Below, in pieces: positions 26,581 to 34,495 of a stretch of DNA of 64,000 nt; position 1 is the stretch's first letter, and each line of letters starts with the position of its first letter. The notes beneath the pieces are model-generated. The model was not told where the DNA came from. It saw nothing but the letters and a program-made list of their open reading frames with translations, and did not search any database. The stretch spans positions 1,178,001-1,242,000 of the forward strand of contig NZ_JACWZZ010000002.1 of NCBI RefSeq assembly GCF_014698995.1, in the 5' to 3' direction. A program made the position numbers and the translations under genes. The stretch is from Hymenobacter duratus (GTDB lineage: Bacteria > Bacteroidota > Bacteroidia > Cytophagales > Hymenobacteraceae).

Positions 26581-26946
26581 CTACTCTGCTTCCGCACTGC
26601 GGCGACGCATCCAGGCGGGGCCGGTGCAGGCGCCTTCCATTTTCTGACGGAATTTCTCCTTTTCCTCGGGCGTGAGGCATTCCAGGCGGGATTCCATTTG
26701 CTGCTTCCACTGGCGGCGCTTGCGGGCCCAGCCGGCGCGGTGGCCGCGGCCGCCCCAGCCCCCGAACAGGATGCGCGAAAGCACCAGCAGCCCCAGCGCC
26801 TGCCAGATGCTGATGAGGGGCAGGTTGAACAGGTCGGGCAACAGCCAGTTCCAAAGGCGCATGGTCACGTAGCCGGCCACGGCCAGGAATAGCGTAATCA
26901 GGAGCAGTATTTTGAGGCCGTGTAACAGGCGAAAGGAGCGGTTCAT
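26581..26946 (-). CDS. Small membrane protein downstream of the ECF sigma factor
   Basis: A 120-residue protein, start ATG at 26946. It has two hydrophobic segments (about residues 11-30 and 40-58) and then a strongly basic and acidic cytosolic or periplasmic tail (RKRRQWKQQMESRLECLTPEEKEKF and similar) with heptad character. It is not the usual anti-sigma factor fold, but it lies directly behind the sigma factor gene on the same strand, with a REP-like hairpin in between. A link to that regulator is therefore suggested by position only. Confidence 0.55.
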   Translation of the reverse strand: MNRSFRLLHGLKILLLITLFLAVAGYVTMRLWNWLLPDLFNLPLISIWQALGLLVLSRILFGGWGGRGHRAGWARKRRQWKQQMESRLECLTPEEKEKFRQKMEGACTGPAWMRRRSAEAE

Positions 26947-26964
26947 GGGAATTGCGTCTAAAAG

Positions 26965-27053
26965 AACGTCATGCAGAGCGGAGCGAAGCATCTCGTCAGC
27001 ATACTATTGACTACTACCCGAGCGAGATGCTTCGCTCTGCTCTGCATGACGTT
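26965..27053. repeat. REP-like hairpin 7
   Basis: 26965-26995 and 27023-27053 pair over 31 bp with one mismatch (AACGTCATGCAGAGC...GCATCTCG). Located between the sigma factor gene and the small membrane protein gene. Confidence 0.88.
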
Positions 27054-27066
27054 CTGCGTGGTTCAT

Positions 27067-27672
27067 CTAATCCGTAAACAGCTCGGTGTAGAGCGTGCGG
27101 AGGCGTTTGCGCAGGTGCTGCACGGCGTAGTGCTTGCGCGAAATCAGGGTTTTGAGCGGGACGCCGGTTTCCTCTTCCATTTCGCGGAAGGTTTTGTCTT
27201 CCAGTTCGTGCCAGATGAACACCTGGCGCTGGGCGACGGGCAGCTCGGCCAAGGCGTCGCTGAGGGCTTCCATGAGGGTTTCGCGCAGCAGGCGGTTTTC
27301 GGGCGCGTCGTCTACGGCGGGCAGGATGTCGGCCAGCAGCAGGGTGTTTTCGTCGCCATCGGCAGCAAAGGCGGCCATTTCGTTTTCCAGCGAAACGGGC
27401 TTTTTACGGCGGTAGAGGTCGGTGATTTTGTTGCGGGCCACCCGGAACAGCCAGGCGGCGGCCTGCTCCACGGGCTTCATCAGCCGGTAGCTTTCTACCA
27501 GCTCGGCAAACACGTCCTGCAGCACGTCTTCGGCCTCGGCCTCGTTGGGAATGCGGCGGCGGATAAACGCCAGCAGCCGCTTCCGTTGGGTGCGCACGGC
27601 TTCCTGTATCTGCAGGTCCTGGTGGCCGGCCGTCATGCGTGCAGCGTCGAGTGGTAGAGCTAAGGTTTCCAT
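27067..27672 (-). CDS. RNA polymerase sigma factor, ECF-type sigma-70 family
   Basis: An alternative sigma factor of 201 residues. Region 2 is visible as RLLAFIRRRIPNEAEAEDVLQDVFAELVESY followed by AAAWLFRVARNKITDLYRRKK (DNA melting and -10 recognition). Region 4 is LPVAQRQVFIWHELEDKTFREMEEETGVPLKTLISRKHYAVQHLRKRL (helix-turn-helix for the -35 element). A Glu/Asp-rich linker joins them. Start ATG 27672. There is no recognisable anti-sigma gene. It stands antisense to the direction of the nuo genes, in the gap between nuoJ and nuoK. Confidence 0.88.
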   Translation of the reverse strand: METLALPLDAARMTAGHQDLQIQEAVRTQRKRLLAFIRRRIPNEAEAEDVLQDVFAELVESYRLMKPVEQAAAWLFRVARNKITDLYRRKKPVSLENEMAAFAADGDENTLLLADILPAVDDAPENRLLRETLMEALSDALAELPVAQRQVFIWHELEDKTFREMEEETGVPLKTLISRKHYAVQHLRKRLRTLYTELFTD

Positions 27673-27741
27673 TCTGCTGACACAGACGTGGAAGGCCGGA
27701 AGATACTTTACTGGCGAGCGGAAATTTTATCGGGCTGGTCT

Positions 27742-27833
27742 AAACGTGTCATTCCGAGCGGAGCGAGGAATCTGGATAACTCGCCACAACGGTTTGTACC
27801 CAGATTCCTCGCTCCGCTCGGAATGACACGTTT
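27742..27833. repeat. REP-like hairpin 8
   Basis: 27742-27774 and 27801-27833 are perfect 33-bp complements (AAACGTGTCATTCCGAGC...), 26-base loop. Between the MaoC-like and sigma factor genes. Confidence 0.9.
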
Positions 27834-27849
27834 GATCGGAAAATTCCTC

Positions 27850-28311
27850 CTACAAAAAGTGGTACAGAAACGTAATAACGCCGGTGTATGCAGGCTTTTT
27901 TTGGCCTTCGATTTCCATCGTTACGCCAATATTGGCTTTGGCAATACCGCGTAGGTCTTTTACGGCCAGCAGCTTGGCGTGGAGGCGCACGGCGCTGCCC
28001 ACTACCACCGCCTGGTTGAAGCGGAACTCGCTGATTTCGTAGTTCACCTGCATCTTTAGGTTTTCCACCTGCACCAGCTGGTGCCAGAAGTAGGGCAGCA
28101 ACGACAACGTGAGGTAGCCGTGGGCAATGGTGCCCCCGAACGGCGACTCGGTAGCGGCGCGCTGGGGGTCGGTATGAATCCACTGAAAATCGAGGGTGGC
28201 GGCGGCAAACTGGTTGATTTGTCCCTGCGTGATAATATGCCAGGGGGTAGTGCCGAGGTCTTGGCCTTCGTACTGCTGCAGCTCAGCTAAGCTGCCAATG
28301 GTAATACTCAT
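27850..28311 (-). CDS. MaoC family dehydratase ((R)-specific enoyl-CoA hydratase-like)
   Basis: A hot-dog-fold enzyme of 153 residues that likely hydrates trans-2-enoyl-CoA to (R)-3-hydroxyacyl-CoA or a related acyl thioester. The catalytic segment is TLDFQWIHTDPQRA with Asp41 and His46, followed by SPFGGTIAHGYLTLSLLP, the classical hydratase-2 motif. The C-terminal strands include VNYEISEFRFNQAV and GVITFLY. It has no pathway partner next to it. Start ATG 28311, shortly upstream of the region that carries the nuoK promoter on the other strand. Confidence 0.88.
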   Translation of the reverse strand: MSITIGSLAELQQYEGQDLGTTPWHIITQGQINQFAAATLDFQWIHTDPQRAATESPFGGTIAHGYLTLSLLPYFWHQLVQVENLKMQVNYEISEFRFNQAVVVGSAVRLHAKLLAVKDLRGIAKANIGVTMEIEGQKKPAYTGVITFLYHFL

Positions 28312-28486
28312 AGGTGAAAGAGTAGGGTTGCGGAAATGCTAAAGTACGGTTTGCCTGCGGGCACCGCCGCACCTATTCACAAAAAGGTACAAATGCCGGT
28401 CCGTAGCCAACCTGCGCAGCGAATCTTCGCGCCCGCCTACGGCCATACAGGTCAATTTAAAGGGTGGCGTTTTCCAATTTTCAGGA

Positions 28487-28494
28487 TACCTTTG
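28487..28494 (+). promoter_or_regulatory. -7 promoter box of the nuoK-N unit
   Basis: TACCTTTGC, identical to the -7 box of nuoA, 64 bp before the nuoK ATG. The expected -33 position is not a good TTTG. It supports a separate transcription unit for nuoKLMN. Confidence 0.65.
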
Positions 28495-28558
28495 CCGGCT
28501 AGTTGTCCTGACCTCATTCCTTGAAGTAAGGCATCCTTTTCGCCGTCAGCCCTTCCGC

Positions 28559-28891
28559 ATGAACCCGAACATACCCGAGGTTATCCAAACGGTTCCGCTT
28601 CAGTACTACGTCTTCTTTGCCGCCGCTTTGTTTTCCATCGGGGTGCTGGGCGTACTTACCCGGCGCAACGCCATCATCATTTTCATGTGCGTGGAGTTGA
28701 TGCTCAACGCTGTGAACGTGCTGCTGACGGCCTTCTCGGCCTATCGCGCCGACCCCAACGGGCAGATTTTCGTGTTCTTCATCATGGCTGTGGCCGCCGC
28801 CGAAGTGGCCGTGGGCCTGGCCATTATCGTGATGATCTACCGGAACCTGCAAAACACCGACGTTAATCTGCTCAACCGCCTGAAGTTCTAG
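28559..28891 (+). CDS. nuoK: NADH-quinone oxidoreductase subunit K
   Basis: A small membrane subunit of the proton channel chain with three helices in 110 residues. Visible are the conserved glutamates in helix 2 (FMCVELMLNAVN, near residue 42) and helix 3 (AAAEVAVGLAIIVMIYRN, near residue 79), both essential for proton transfer in characterised complexes. First gene of the second nuo unit, with a leader of about 60 nt. A degenerate REP-like hairpin follows. Confidence 0.94.
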   Translation: MNPNIPEVIQTVPLQYYVFFAAALFSIGVLGVLTRRNAIIIFMCVELMLNAVNVLLTAFSAYRADPNGQIFVFFIMAVAAAEVAVGLAIIVMIYRNLQNTDVNLLNRLKF

Positions 28892-28900
28892 TTTTGCCAT

Positions 28901-29018
28901 GTCATCCTGAGCATGTGGCGAATCAAGCCAGTGTCGAAGGACCTTCTACCAGCCGAACGATACCCGTAACAACGCCTCGTTCTCCCGTGATAAGGTCCTT
29001 CGCTCCGCTCAGGATGAC
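28901..29018. repeat. REP-like hairpin 9, degenerate left arm, between nuoK and nuoL
   Basis: The right arm 28991-29018 (TAAGGTCCTTCGC...AGGATGAC) is intact. The left arm 28901-28945 begins GTCATCCTGAGC and ends TCGAAGGACCTT, but carries about 17 extra bases in its middle. Confidence 0.75.
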
Positions 29019-29043
29019 ACCTGTGCTTCTGCATCCCTGACTT

Positions 29044-30990
29044 ATGCAAGAAACTGTAATCCCCGCTGCCGGCGCGCCGTACTCCACGTTTCTGTACGTG
29101 CTTATTCCGCTGCTGCCGTTTTTGGGCTTTCTGATTAACGGGCTGCTCAACCGCAAGCTCTCGGGTACGGTGGCCGGTGCCATCAGCAGCTTGGCGGTGC
29201 TGGGCTCGTTCGCCATTTCGGTGTTCCTGTTCCTGAACTTCCAGTACCAGTACACCGTCACGCTGTTCGACTGGATTTCGGTCGGCTCGATGCAGATTCC
29301 CTTCTCCTACCAGATCGACCAGCTCAGCCTGATTATGCTGCTGCTCGTGACGGGCGTGGGTTTCCTGATTCACGTGTACAGCATCGGCTACATGCACCAC
29401 GACGAGAACGTGGGCAAGTTTTTCAGCTTCCTGAACCTGTTCGTGTTCAGCATGCTGGTGCTGGTGCTGGGCGCCAACTTCGTGATTCTGTTCATCGGCT
29501 GGGAAGGCGTGGGGCTCTGCTCCTACCTGCTCATCGGCTTCTGGAACAAGAACACCGCCTACAACAACGCCGCCAAGAAAGCCTTCATCATCAACCGCGT
29601 GGGTGACCTAGGCTTCCTGCTCGGCATCTTCCTGATTTACCTGACTTTCGACTCGGTGCAGTACGCCGAGGTGTTCCAGAAAGCCAGCACGATGCAGATT
29701 GGCGCGGGCGTGGTAACGGCCATTACGCTGCTGCTGTTCGTGGGCGCTACCGGTAAATCGGCCCAGCTGCCGCTCTACACTTGGCTGCCCGACGCCATGG
29801 CCGGCCCCACCCCGGTTTCGGCCCTGATTCACGCCGCCACCATGGTAACGGCGGGCATCTATATGATTCTGCGCGCCAACGTGCTGTTCACGCTGGCCCC
29901 CGATACCCTCGAAGTTATTGCCATCATCGGCGCGGCTACGGCCCTGTTTGCCGCCACCATCGGCCTGGCCCAAAACGACATCAAGAAGGTGCTGGCCTAC
30001 TCCACCGTTTCGCAGCTGGGCTACATGTTCCTGGCCCTGGGCGTGATGGGCTACAGCACCAGCCTGTTCCACGTCCTCACCCACGCCTTCTTCAAGGCGC
30101 TGATGTTCCTGGGCGCGGGCTCCGTGATTCACGCCATGAGCAACGAGCAGGATATGCGCCGCATGGGCGGCCTGCGCAAGTCGCTGCCCATTACGTTCAT
30201 CACCTTCTTCATAGGCTGCCTGGCCATTGCCGGCATCCCGCCCTTCTCGGGCTTCTTCTCGAAAGATGAAATCCTGCTGCACGCCTTCGAGCACAGCAAG
30301 GTGCTGTACGCGGTAGGTTTGTTCACTGCCTTCCTGACGGCCTTCTACATGTTCCGTTTGCTGTTCCTCACCTTCTTCGGCGAGTTCCGCGGCACCGAGG
30401 AGCAGAAGCACCACCTGCACGAGTCGCCGGCTTCCATGACGCTGCCGCTCATCGTGCTGGCCATTCTGGCCGCCGTGGGTGGTTTCATGAACGCCCCCTT
30501 CTTTCTGGGTGAGGAAAACGCCTACTTGGCCAACTACCTCGCGCCCCTGTTCACCTACTCCAAGCAGCTGAACCCGGCTGCCTTCGGCGTACATGCCGAC
30601 CACGCCACCGAGCTTATGCTCATCGGCCTCTCGGTGGGTGCAGGCGTGCTGGGCATCATTCTGGCCTACGTGCAGTACGTGAGCCGCGGGGTGCGCCCAG
30701 TGGAAGACGGCGAGTCGCGCGGCTTCCTTGAAAACCTAATTTACCATAAGTACTACATCGACGAGCTGTACAACGCCCTGTTCGTGCGCCCCATCATGTG
30801 GCTCTCGCGCGGCCTGTTCCGCTACGTGGAAAACGGCATCATCGACCCCATTGTGAACGGCTTCGGCCGCCTGACCATGGGCGGGGGCCAGCTCCTGCGC
30901 TACGTGCAAACCGGCTCCGTGGAAACCTACCTTATCCTGATGGTGGTGGGTATCGTGCTGGTGATGGCGCTGAACTTCGGGAAATTCTAA
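29044..30990 (+). CDS. nuoL: NADH-quinone oxidoreductase subunit L
   Basis: The distal, largest antiporter-like proton-pumping subunit, 648 residues. Landmarks are the quinone-oxidoreductase signature FFSFLNLFVFSMLVLVLGANFVILFIGWEGVGLCSYLLIGFW near residue 120, KSAQLPLYTWLPDAMAGPTPVSALIHAATMVTAG near 239 with the pumping Lys, and the C-terminal amphipathic helix (residues ~555-600) that runs along the membrane arm. ATG 29044. nuoM follows after 57 bp with no repeat. Confidence 0.95.
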   Translation: MQETVIPAAGAPYSTFLYVLIPLLPFLGFLINGLLNRKLSGTVAGAISSLAVLGSFAISVFLFLNFQYQYTVTLFDWISVGSMQIPFSYQIDQLSLIMLLLVTGVGFLIHVYSIGYMHHDENVGKFFSFLNLFVFSMLVLVLGANFVILFIGWEGVGLCSYLLIGFWNKNTAYNNAAKKAFIINRVGDLGFLLGIFLIYLTFDSVQYAEVFQKASTMQIGAGVVTAITLLLFVGATGKSAQLPLYTWLPDAMAGPTPVSALIHAATMVTAGIYMILRANVLFTLAPDTLEVIAIIGAATALFAATIGLAQNDIKKVLAYSTVSQLGYMFLALGVMGYSTSLFHVLTHAFFKALMFLGAGSVIHAMSNEQDMRRMGGLRKSLPITFITFFIGCLAIAGIPPFSGFFSKDEILLHAFEHSKVLYAVGLFTAFLTAFYMFRLLFLTFFGEFRGTEEQKHHLHESPASMTLPLIVLAILAAVGGFMNAPFFLGEENAYLANYLAPLFTYSKQLNPAAFGVHADHATELMLIGLSVGAGVLGIILAYVQYVSRGVRPVEDGESRGFLENLIYHKYYIDELYNALFVRPIMWLSRGLFRYVENGIIDPIVNGFGRLTMGGGQLLRYVQTGSVETYLILMVVGIVLVMALNFGKF

Positions 30991-31047
30991 TTCTACTGAC
31001 GGCCGGACCGGACTTTTTCACCGGCTTCATCCGCATCCAGATAACGC

Positions 31048-32517
31048 ATGCTGACTGTCCTTCTTCTACTCTGGCCCGTGGCGGCCGCCCTGCTGCTGCA
31101 CTTCTTCAAAGGCCGTGCGGCCCGGGTTCCGGCGCTGGGCGCGGCCCTGGTTGAATTTGCGCTGGCAGCCTATGCCGCTCTTACCTTCAACGCCAACAAC
31201 AGCGGCCAATTCAGCTTCAACCTCAACTGGATTCCCTCGGCCGGCATCCACTTCGCGGTGGGCATGGACGGGCTGAGTTTGCTGCTGGTGCTGCTGACGG
31301 CCGTGCTGGTGCCGGTGATTCTGCTGAGCGCCTTCCGCCGCAACTTCGAGAACGAGTCGGTGTTCTACGCGCTGGTGCTGTTCATGCAAACCGGTCTGGT
31401 GGGCGTGTTCACGGCTCAGGATGCCTTCCTGTTCTACTTCATGTGGGAAGTGGCCCTGATTCCGATTTACTTCCTGGCTGGCGTGTGGGGCGGTGTGAAC
31501 CGGGCCCGCGTCACATTCAAGTTCTTCCTGTACACCATCATCGGCTCGCTGTTCATGCTGGCCGGCTTCGTGTACCTCTACTTCCAGACCGGCCCCACGG
31601 CCGACGGCCTCTCGGCTCACAACTCGGCCCTAGCTTCGTTCTACGCCCTCAACTTGCCCGCTGACACGCAGATGTGGGTGTTCTGGCTGATTTTCGCGGC
31701 CTTCGCCGTGAAGATGCCCATCTTCCCTTTCCACACCTGGCAGCCCGATACCTACACCGAGGCCCCGGCCCCGGCCACCATGCTGCTTTCGGGCATCATG
31801 CTGAAAATGGGTATCTACGGCTGCATGCGCTGGCTGCTACCGGTGGTGCCGATGGGCGTTGACTATTGGCAGAACCTGATCCTGATTCTGGCCATCATCG
31901 GCATCATCTACGGCGCCATCATTGCCATCCGCCAGCAGGACGTGAAGCGCCTGATTGCCTACTCGTCTCTGTCGCACGTGGGGCTGATGATTGCCGGCGT
32001 ATTCTCGCTGACCCAGATGGGTCTACAGGGCGCCAGCATTCAGATGCTGGCCCACGGCGTGAACGTGGTAGGTATGTTCTTCATTGCCGACGCTATTGAG
32101 CGCCGCACCGGTACCCGCAACATCGCCGACCTGGGCGGCCTCACCCGCAAAGCGCCCGTCCTGACGGTGTGCTTCCTGGTGCTGCTGCTGGGCACAGTGG
32201 CCCTGCCGCTCACCAACGGCTTCGTGGGTGAGTTCCTGCTGCTGGGCGGCGTGTACCAGTTCAACCACTGGATGGGTGCCGTGGCCGGCGTGACCATCAT
32301 TTTGGGCGCGGTATACCTGCTGCGTATGTTCCAGCGCGTGATGCTCGGCCCCGATTCCTCGTTCACCGAAACCTTCACCGACCTCACCGGCTCGGAGCTG
32401 GCCCTGCTGGTGCCACTCATCGTGCTGGTGTTCTGGATTGGCCTGTTCCCCAACACGTTCCTGCACCTGTCGGAAGGCAGCGTGATGAACATTCTGAACG
32501 AGGTAGTTAAACGCTAA
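31048..32517 (+). CDS. nuoM: NADH-quinone oxidoreductase subunit M
   Basis: An antiporter-like proton-pumping subunit of 489 residues with about 14 helices. It has the conserved helix pair FYFMWEVALIPIYFLAGVWGG (Glu essential for pumping, near residue 135), the channel segment AVKMPIFPFHTWQPDTYTEAPAPATMLLSGIMLKMGIYG near residue 223, and SYSSLSHVG-like AYSSLSHVGLMIAG. Located between nuoL and nuoN with short gaps, it should be co-transcribed from the nuoK promoter. Confidence 0.95.
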   Translation: MLTVLLLLWPVAAALLLHFFKGRAARVPALGAALVEFALAAYAALTFNANNSGQFSFNLNWIPSAGIHFAVGMDGLSLLLVLLTAVLVPVILLSAFRRNFENESVFYALVLFMQTGLVGVFTAQDAFLFYFMWEVALIPIYFLAGVWGGVNRARVTFKFFLYTIIGSLFMLAGFVYLYFQTGPTADGLSAHNSALASFYALNLPADTQMWVFWLIFAAFAVKMPIFPFHTWQPDTYTEAPAPATMLLSGIMLKMGIYGCMRWLLPVVPMGVDYWQNLILILAIIGIIYGAIIAIRQQDVKRLIAYSSLSHVGLMIAGVFSLTQMGLQGASIQMLAHGVNVVGMFFIADAIERRTGTRNIADLGGLTRKAPVLTVCFLVLLLGTVALPLTNGFVGEFLLLGGVYQFNHWMGAVAGVTIILGAVYLLRMFQRVMLGPDSSFTETFTDLTGSELALLVPLIVLVFWIGLFPNTFLHLSEGSVMNILNEVVKR

Positions 32518-32565
32518 ACGGCTAGTGGTCTGCGGCCGAGCCCGTGGCAACTACATTCTCTGCTA

Positions 32566-33978
32566 ATGAATTCCATCATTCTACTTTCCGTTCTGGGCCT
32601 GGGCAACCTGTTTCTCGGGTTCCGTCGCTCCAACCGGCTGCTGCTGCCCGTGATGATGCTCATCTTGGGCGGGGTGCTGACGGTGAACTTCCTCGACTGG
32701 GGCAGCACGCAGTCGTTCTTCAACGGCATGCTCACCATCGACAACTTCTCGGTGGCTTTCACGGGCATTGTGCTGCTGACGGCGCTGGTGCTGGTGCCCT
32801 TCTCCCAGAAATACGTGCTCGACGGCGAAAGCAACTTGGCCGAGTACTACTCGCTGCTGCTGTTCTCGCTGGTGGGGGCCATTATGCTGGTGAGCTACAA
32901 CCACCTGCTGATGCTATTCCTGGGCATCGAAATCCTGAGCGTGGCCATGTACGTGCTGGCCGGCTCCGATAAGCGCAACCTGCGCTCCAACGAAGCTGCT
33001 CTCAAGTACTTCCTGATGGGCGCGTTCTTCACCGGCGTGCTGCTGTTTGGCTTGGCGCTGGTGTACGGGGCTACCGGCACGTTCGTACTAAGCGAAATCA
33101 GCTTCGCGGTGCAGAACCCGGCTCCCGGTTTCGAGTCGCTGAAGCCCATGCTCTACATTGGCATGCTGCTGATGCTGATTGGTATCGGCTTTAAAGTATC
33201 GGCCGCGCCGTTCCACTTCTGGACGCCCGACGTGTACGAGGGCACGCCCACGTTCTTCGCCGCGTTTATGAGCACCATTGTGAAGACGGCCGGTTTCGCC
33301 GCCTTCCTGAAGCTGCTGGTGCAGGCCTTCCCGGCCGCCAACGCCCAGGGCATCTGGCTGCCCACCCTGACGGCCATGTGCGTGCTTACGCTGCTCATCG
33401 GCAACGTGGGGGCCGTGGCCCAAACCAGCATCAAGCGCATGCTGGCCTACTCCAGCATCTCCCACGCCGGTTACCTGCTGATTGCGCTGGTGGCCTACAA
33501 CGGGCAGCTGGAAGGTGCTTCCGCTAACGGCATTCTGTTCTACTCGCTGGCCTACTCGGTAGCTACCGTGGCTGCCTTCGGGGTAGTGAAGCTGGTGGCT
33601 GATGCCCGGCAGCGCGAGGATTACAACGGCCTGAATGGGCTGGCCAAAACCAACCCGCTGCTGGCCTTCTCACTCACGGTATCCATGCTGAGCCTGGCTG
33701 GCATTCCGCTCACGGGCGGCTTCTTCGGCAAGTTCTTCGTGTTTTCGGCGGCCGTGGAGAATGGTTACATCGGCCTCGTGGTGTTTGCCGTGGTGATGTC
33801 GATGGTGAGCATCTACTACTACCTGCGCCCCATCATTGCCATGTATATGCGCGACACCGACGCCACCACTGCCGAAGCTGTGCCCGTGACTACGTTCCAG
33901 GCCGGCGCGCTACTGCTGCTGGCGGCCCTCACGGTCCTGCTGGGCATCTTGCCCGGTCTGGTGGCCGGCGCGCTGTAA
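32566..33978 (+). CDS. nuoN: NADH-quinone oxidoreductase subunit N
   Basis: The third antiporter-like proton-pumping subunit, 470 residues. Visible are the LLFLGIEILSVAMYVLAG-type helix (near residue 110, with the key Glu), the channel region GFKVSAAPFHFWTPDVYEGTPTFFAAFMSTIVKTAGF near 207 with the Lys, and AYSSISHAGYLLIAL near 293. Last gene of the unit; a terminator stands 33 bp behind the stop. Confidence 0.95.
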   Translation: MNSIILLSVLGLGNLFLGFRRSNRLLLPVMMLILGGVLTVNFLDWGSTQSFFNGMLTIDNFSVAFTGIVLLTALVLVPFSQKYVLDGESNLAEYYSLLLFSLVGAIMLVSYNHLLMLFLGIEILSVAMYVLAGSDKRNLRSNEAALKYFLMGAFFTGVLLFGLALVYGATGTFVLSEISFAVQNPAPGFESLKPMLYIGMLLMLIGIGFKVSAAPFHFWTPDVYEGTPTFFAAFMSTIVKTAGFAAFLKLLVQAFPAANAQGIWLPTLTAMCVLTLLIGNVGAVAQTSIKRMLAYSSISHAGYLLIALVAYNGQLEGASANGILFYSLAYSVATVAAFGVVKLVADARQREDYNGLNGLAKTNPLLAFSLTVSMLSLAGIPLTGGFFGKFFVFSAAVENGYIGLVVFAVVMSMVSIYYYLRPIIAMYMRDTDATTAEAVPVTTFQAGALLLLAALTVLLGILPGLVAGAL

Positions 33979-34011
33979 GCAGCCCCGTTCCTCCCGGTTT
34001 TCCTTTTTCGC

Positions 34012-34041
34012 AACGCCTCGGCCCTCCGGCCGGGGCGTTTT
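34012..34041 (+). terminator. Terminator of nuoK-N
   Basis: A 12-bp stem (AACGCCTCGGCC at 34012-34023 with GGCCGGGGCGTT at 34028-34039, one G-T pair), loop CTCC, followed by T. Confidence 0.85.
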
Positions 34042-34080
34042 GCGTTGCGGGCCACGCCCCTCCGTTTTCCCAAAAATGGA

Positions 34081-34227
34081 CGCGCTGACGTGGCAAAAGC
34101 CCGCGCTGAGCTGGCAAACACACCTGCTGCTATCTGGAACAGGCGCGCTACCGTAGCAAAGCCTCGCGCCGACTTCTGGAAGGCTCGCGCTGACGTGGCA
34201 AACCCTCGCGCCGGGGCTGCGGGGTGT
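34081..34227. repeat. 21-bp degenerate minisatellite, seven units
   Basis: Units start at 34081, 34102, 34123, 34144, 34165, 34186 and 34207, most beginning CGCGCTG or CGCGCC with a central TGGCAAA or TCTGGAA. The period of 21 is three times seven. Both strands stay open through it; the minus strand would read heptads such as SARAFAT. No start, signal or conservation supports a protein, so it is listed as a repeat. Confidence 0.8.
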
Positions 34228-34228
34228 A

Positions 34229-34450
34229 GAGACGCGACCCTTCGCGTCACCTCGTTGAACGACTGGTACTGCTTATACTCACCATGATGTAGGGTGCGGG
34301 GCTTGCCCCCGCCCGTCATGGAACGAAATCGGTGGGGTGACGCGAACGGCGGGCGGGGACAAGCCCCGCACCCTACGCTGTTTTCGCAAACCGCTTCGCA
34401 ACAGGCATGCACATCTTCAGCACGCGCCGGGACGCGAAGGGTCGCGCCTC
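34229..34450. repeat. Two nested inverted repeats
   Basis: Outer arms are GAGACGCGACCCTTCGCGTC (34229-34248) and its near complement at 34431-34450. Inner arms 34289-34315 and 34350-34376 (GTAGGGTGCGGGGCTTG...) pair over 27 bp with one mismatch. The arms differ in sequence from the GTCAT hairpins. There is no gene in the stretch 33979-34495. Confidence 0.82.
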
Positions 34451-34468
34451 GACTTATCCTGCATCAGC

Positions 34469-34476
34469 TATACTTG
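34469..34476 (+). promoter_or_regulatory. Possible -7 box for the S41 peptidase gene
   Basis: TATACTTG deviates from TAnnTTTG at one position, 19 bp before the ATG at 34496. Confidence 0.35.
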
Positions 34477-34495
34477 CGGGCTGATACTGGTTCTT

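Noticed and set aside
25823..28558. The block between nuoJ and nuoK as a genomic island
   Set aside because: No integrase, transposase, tRNA or direct repeats at the borders, and GC content looks like that of the neighbours. Rearrangement is possible but mobility is not supported.
34081..34227. Regular repeats as a CRISPR array
   Set aside because: Units of 21 bp follow each other without unique spacers, are degenerate, and no cas gene is present.
33819..34412. Minus-strand open frame through the minisatellite with SARxF-type heptads
   Set aside because: It overlaps nuoN and two inverted repeats, has no convincing start or signal, and the open frame follows from the 21-bp period. Kept only as a repeat and a finding.
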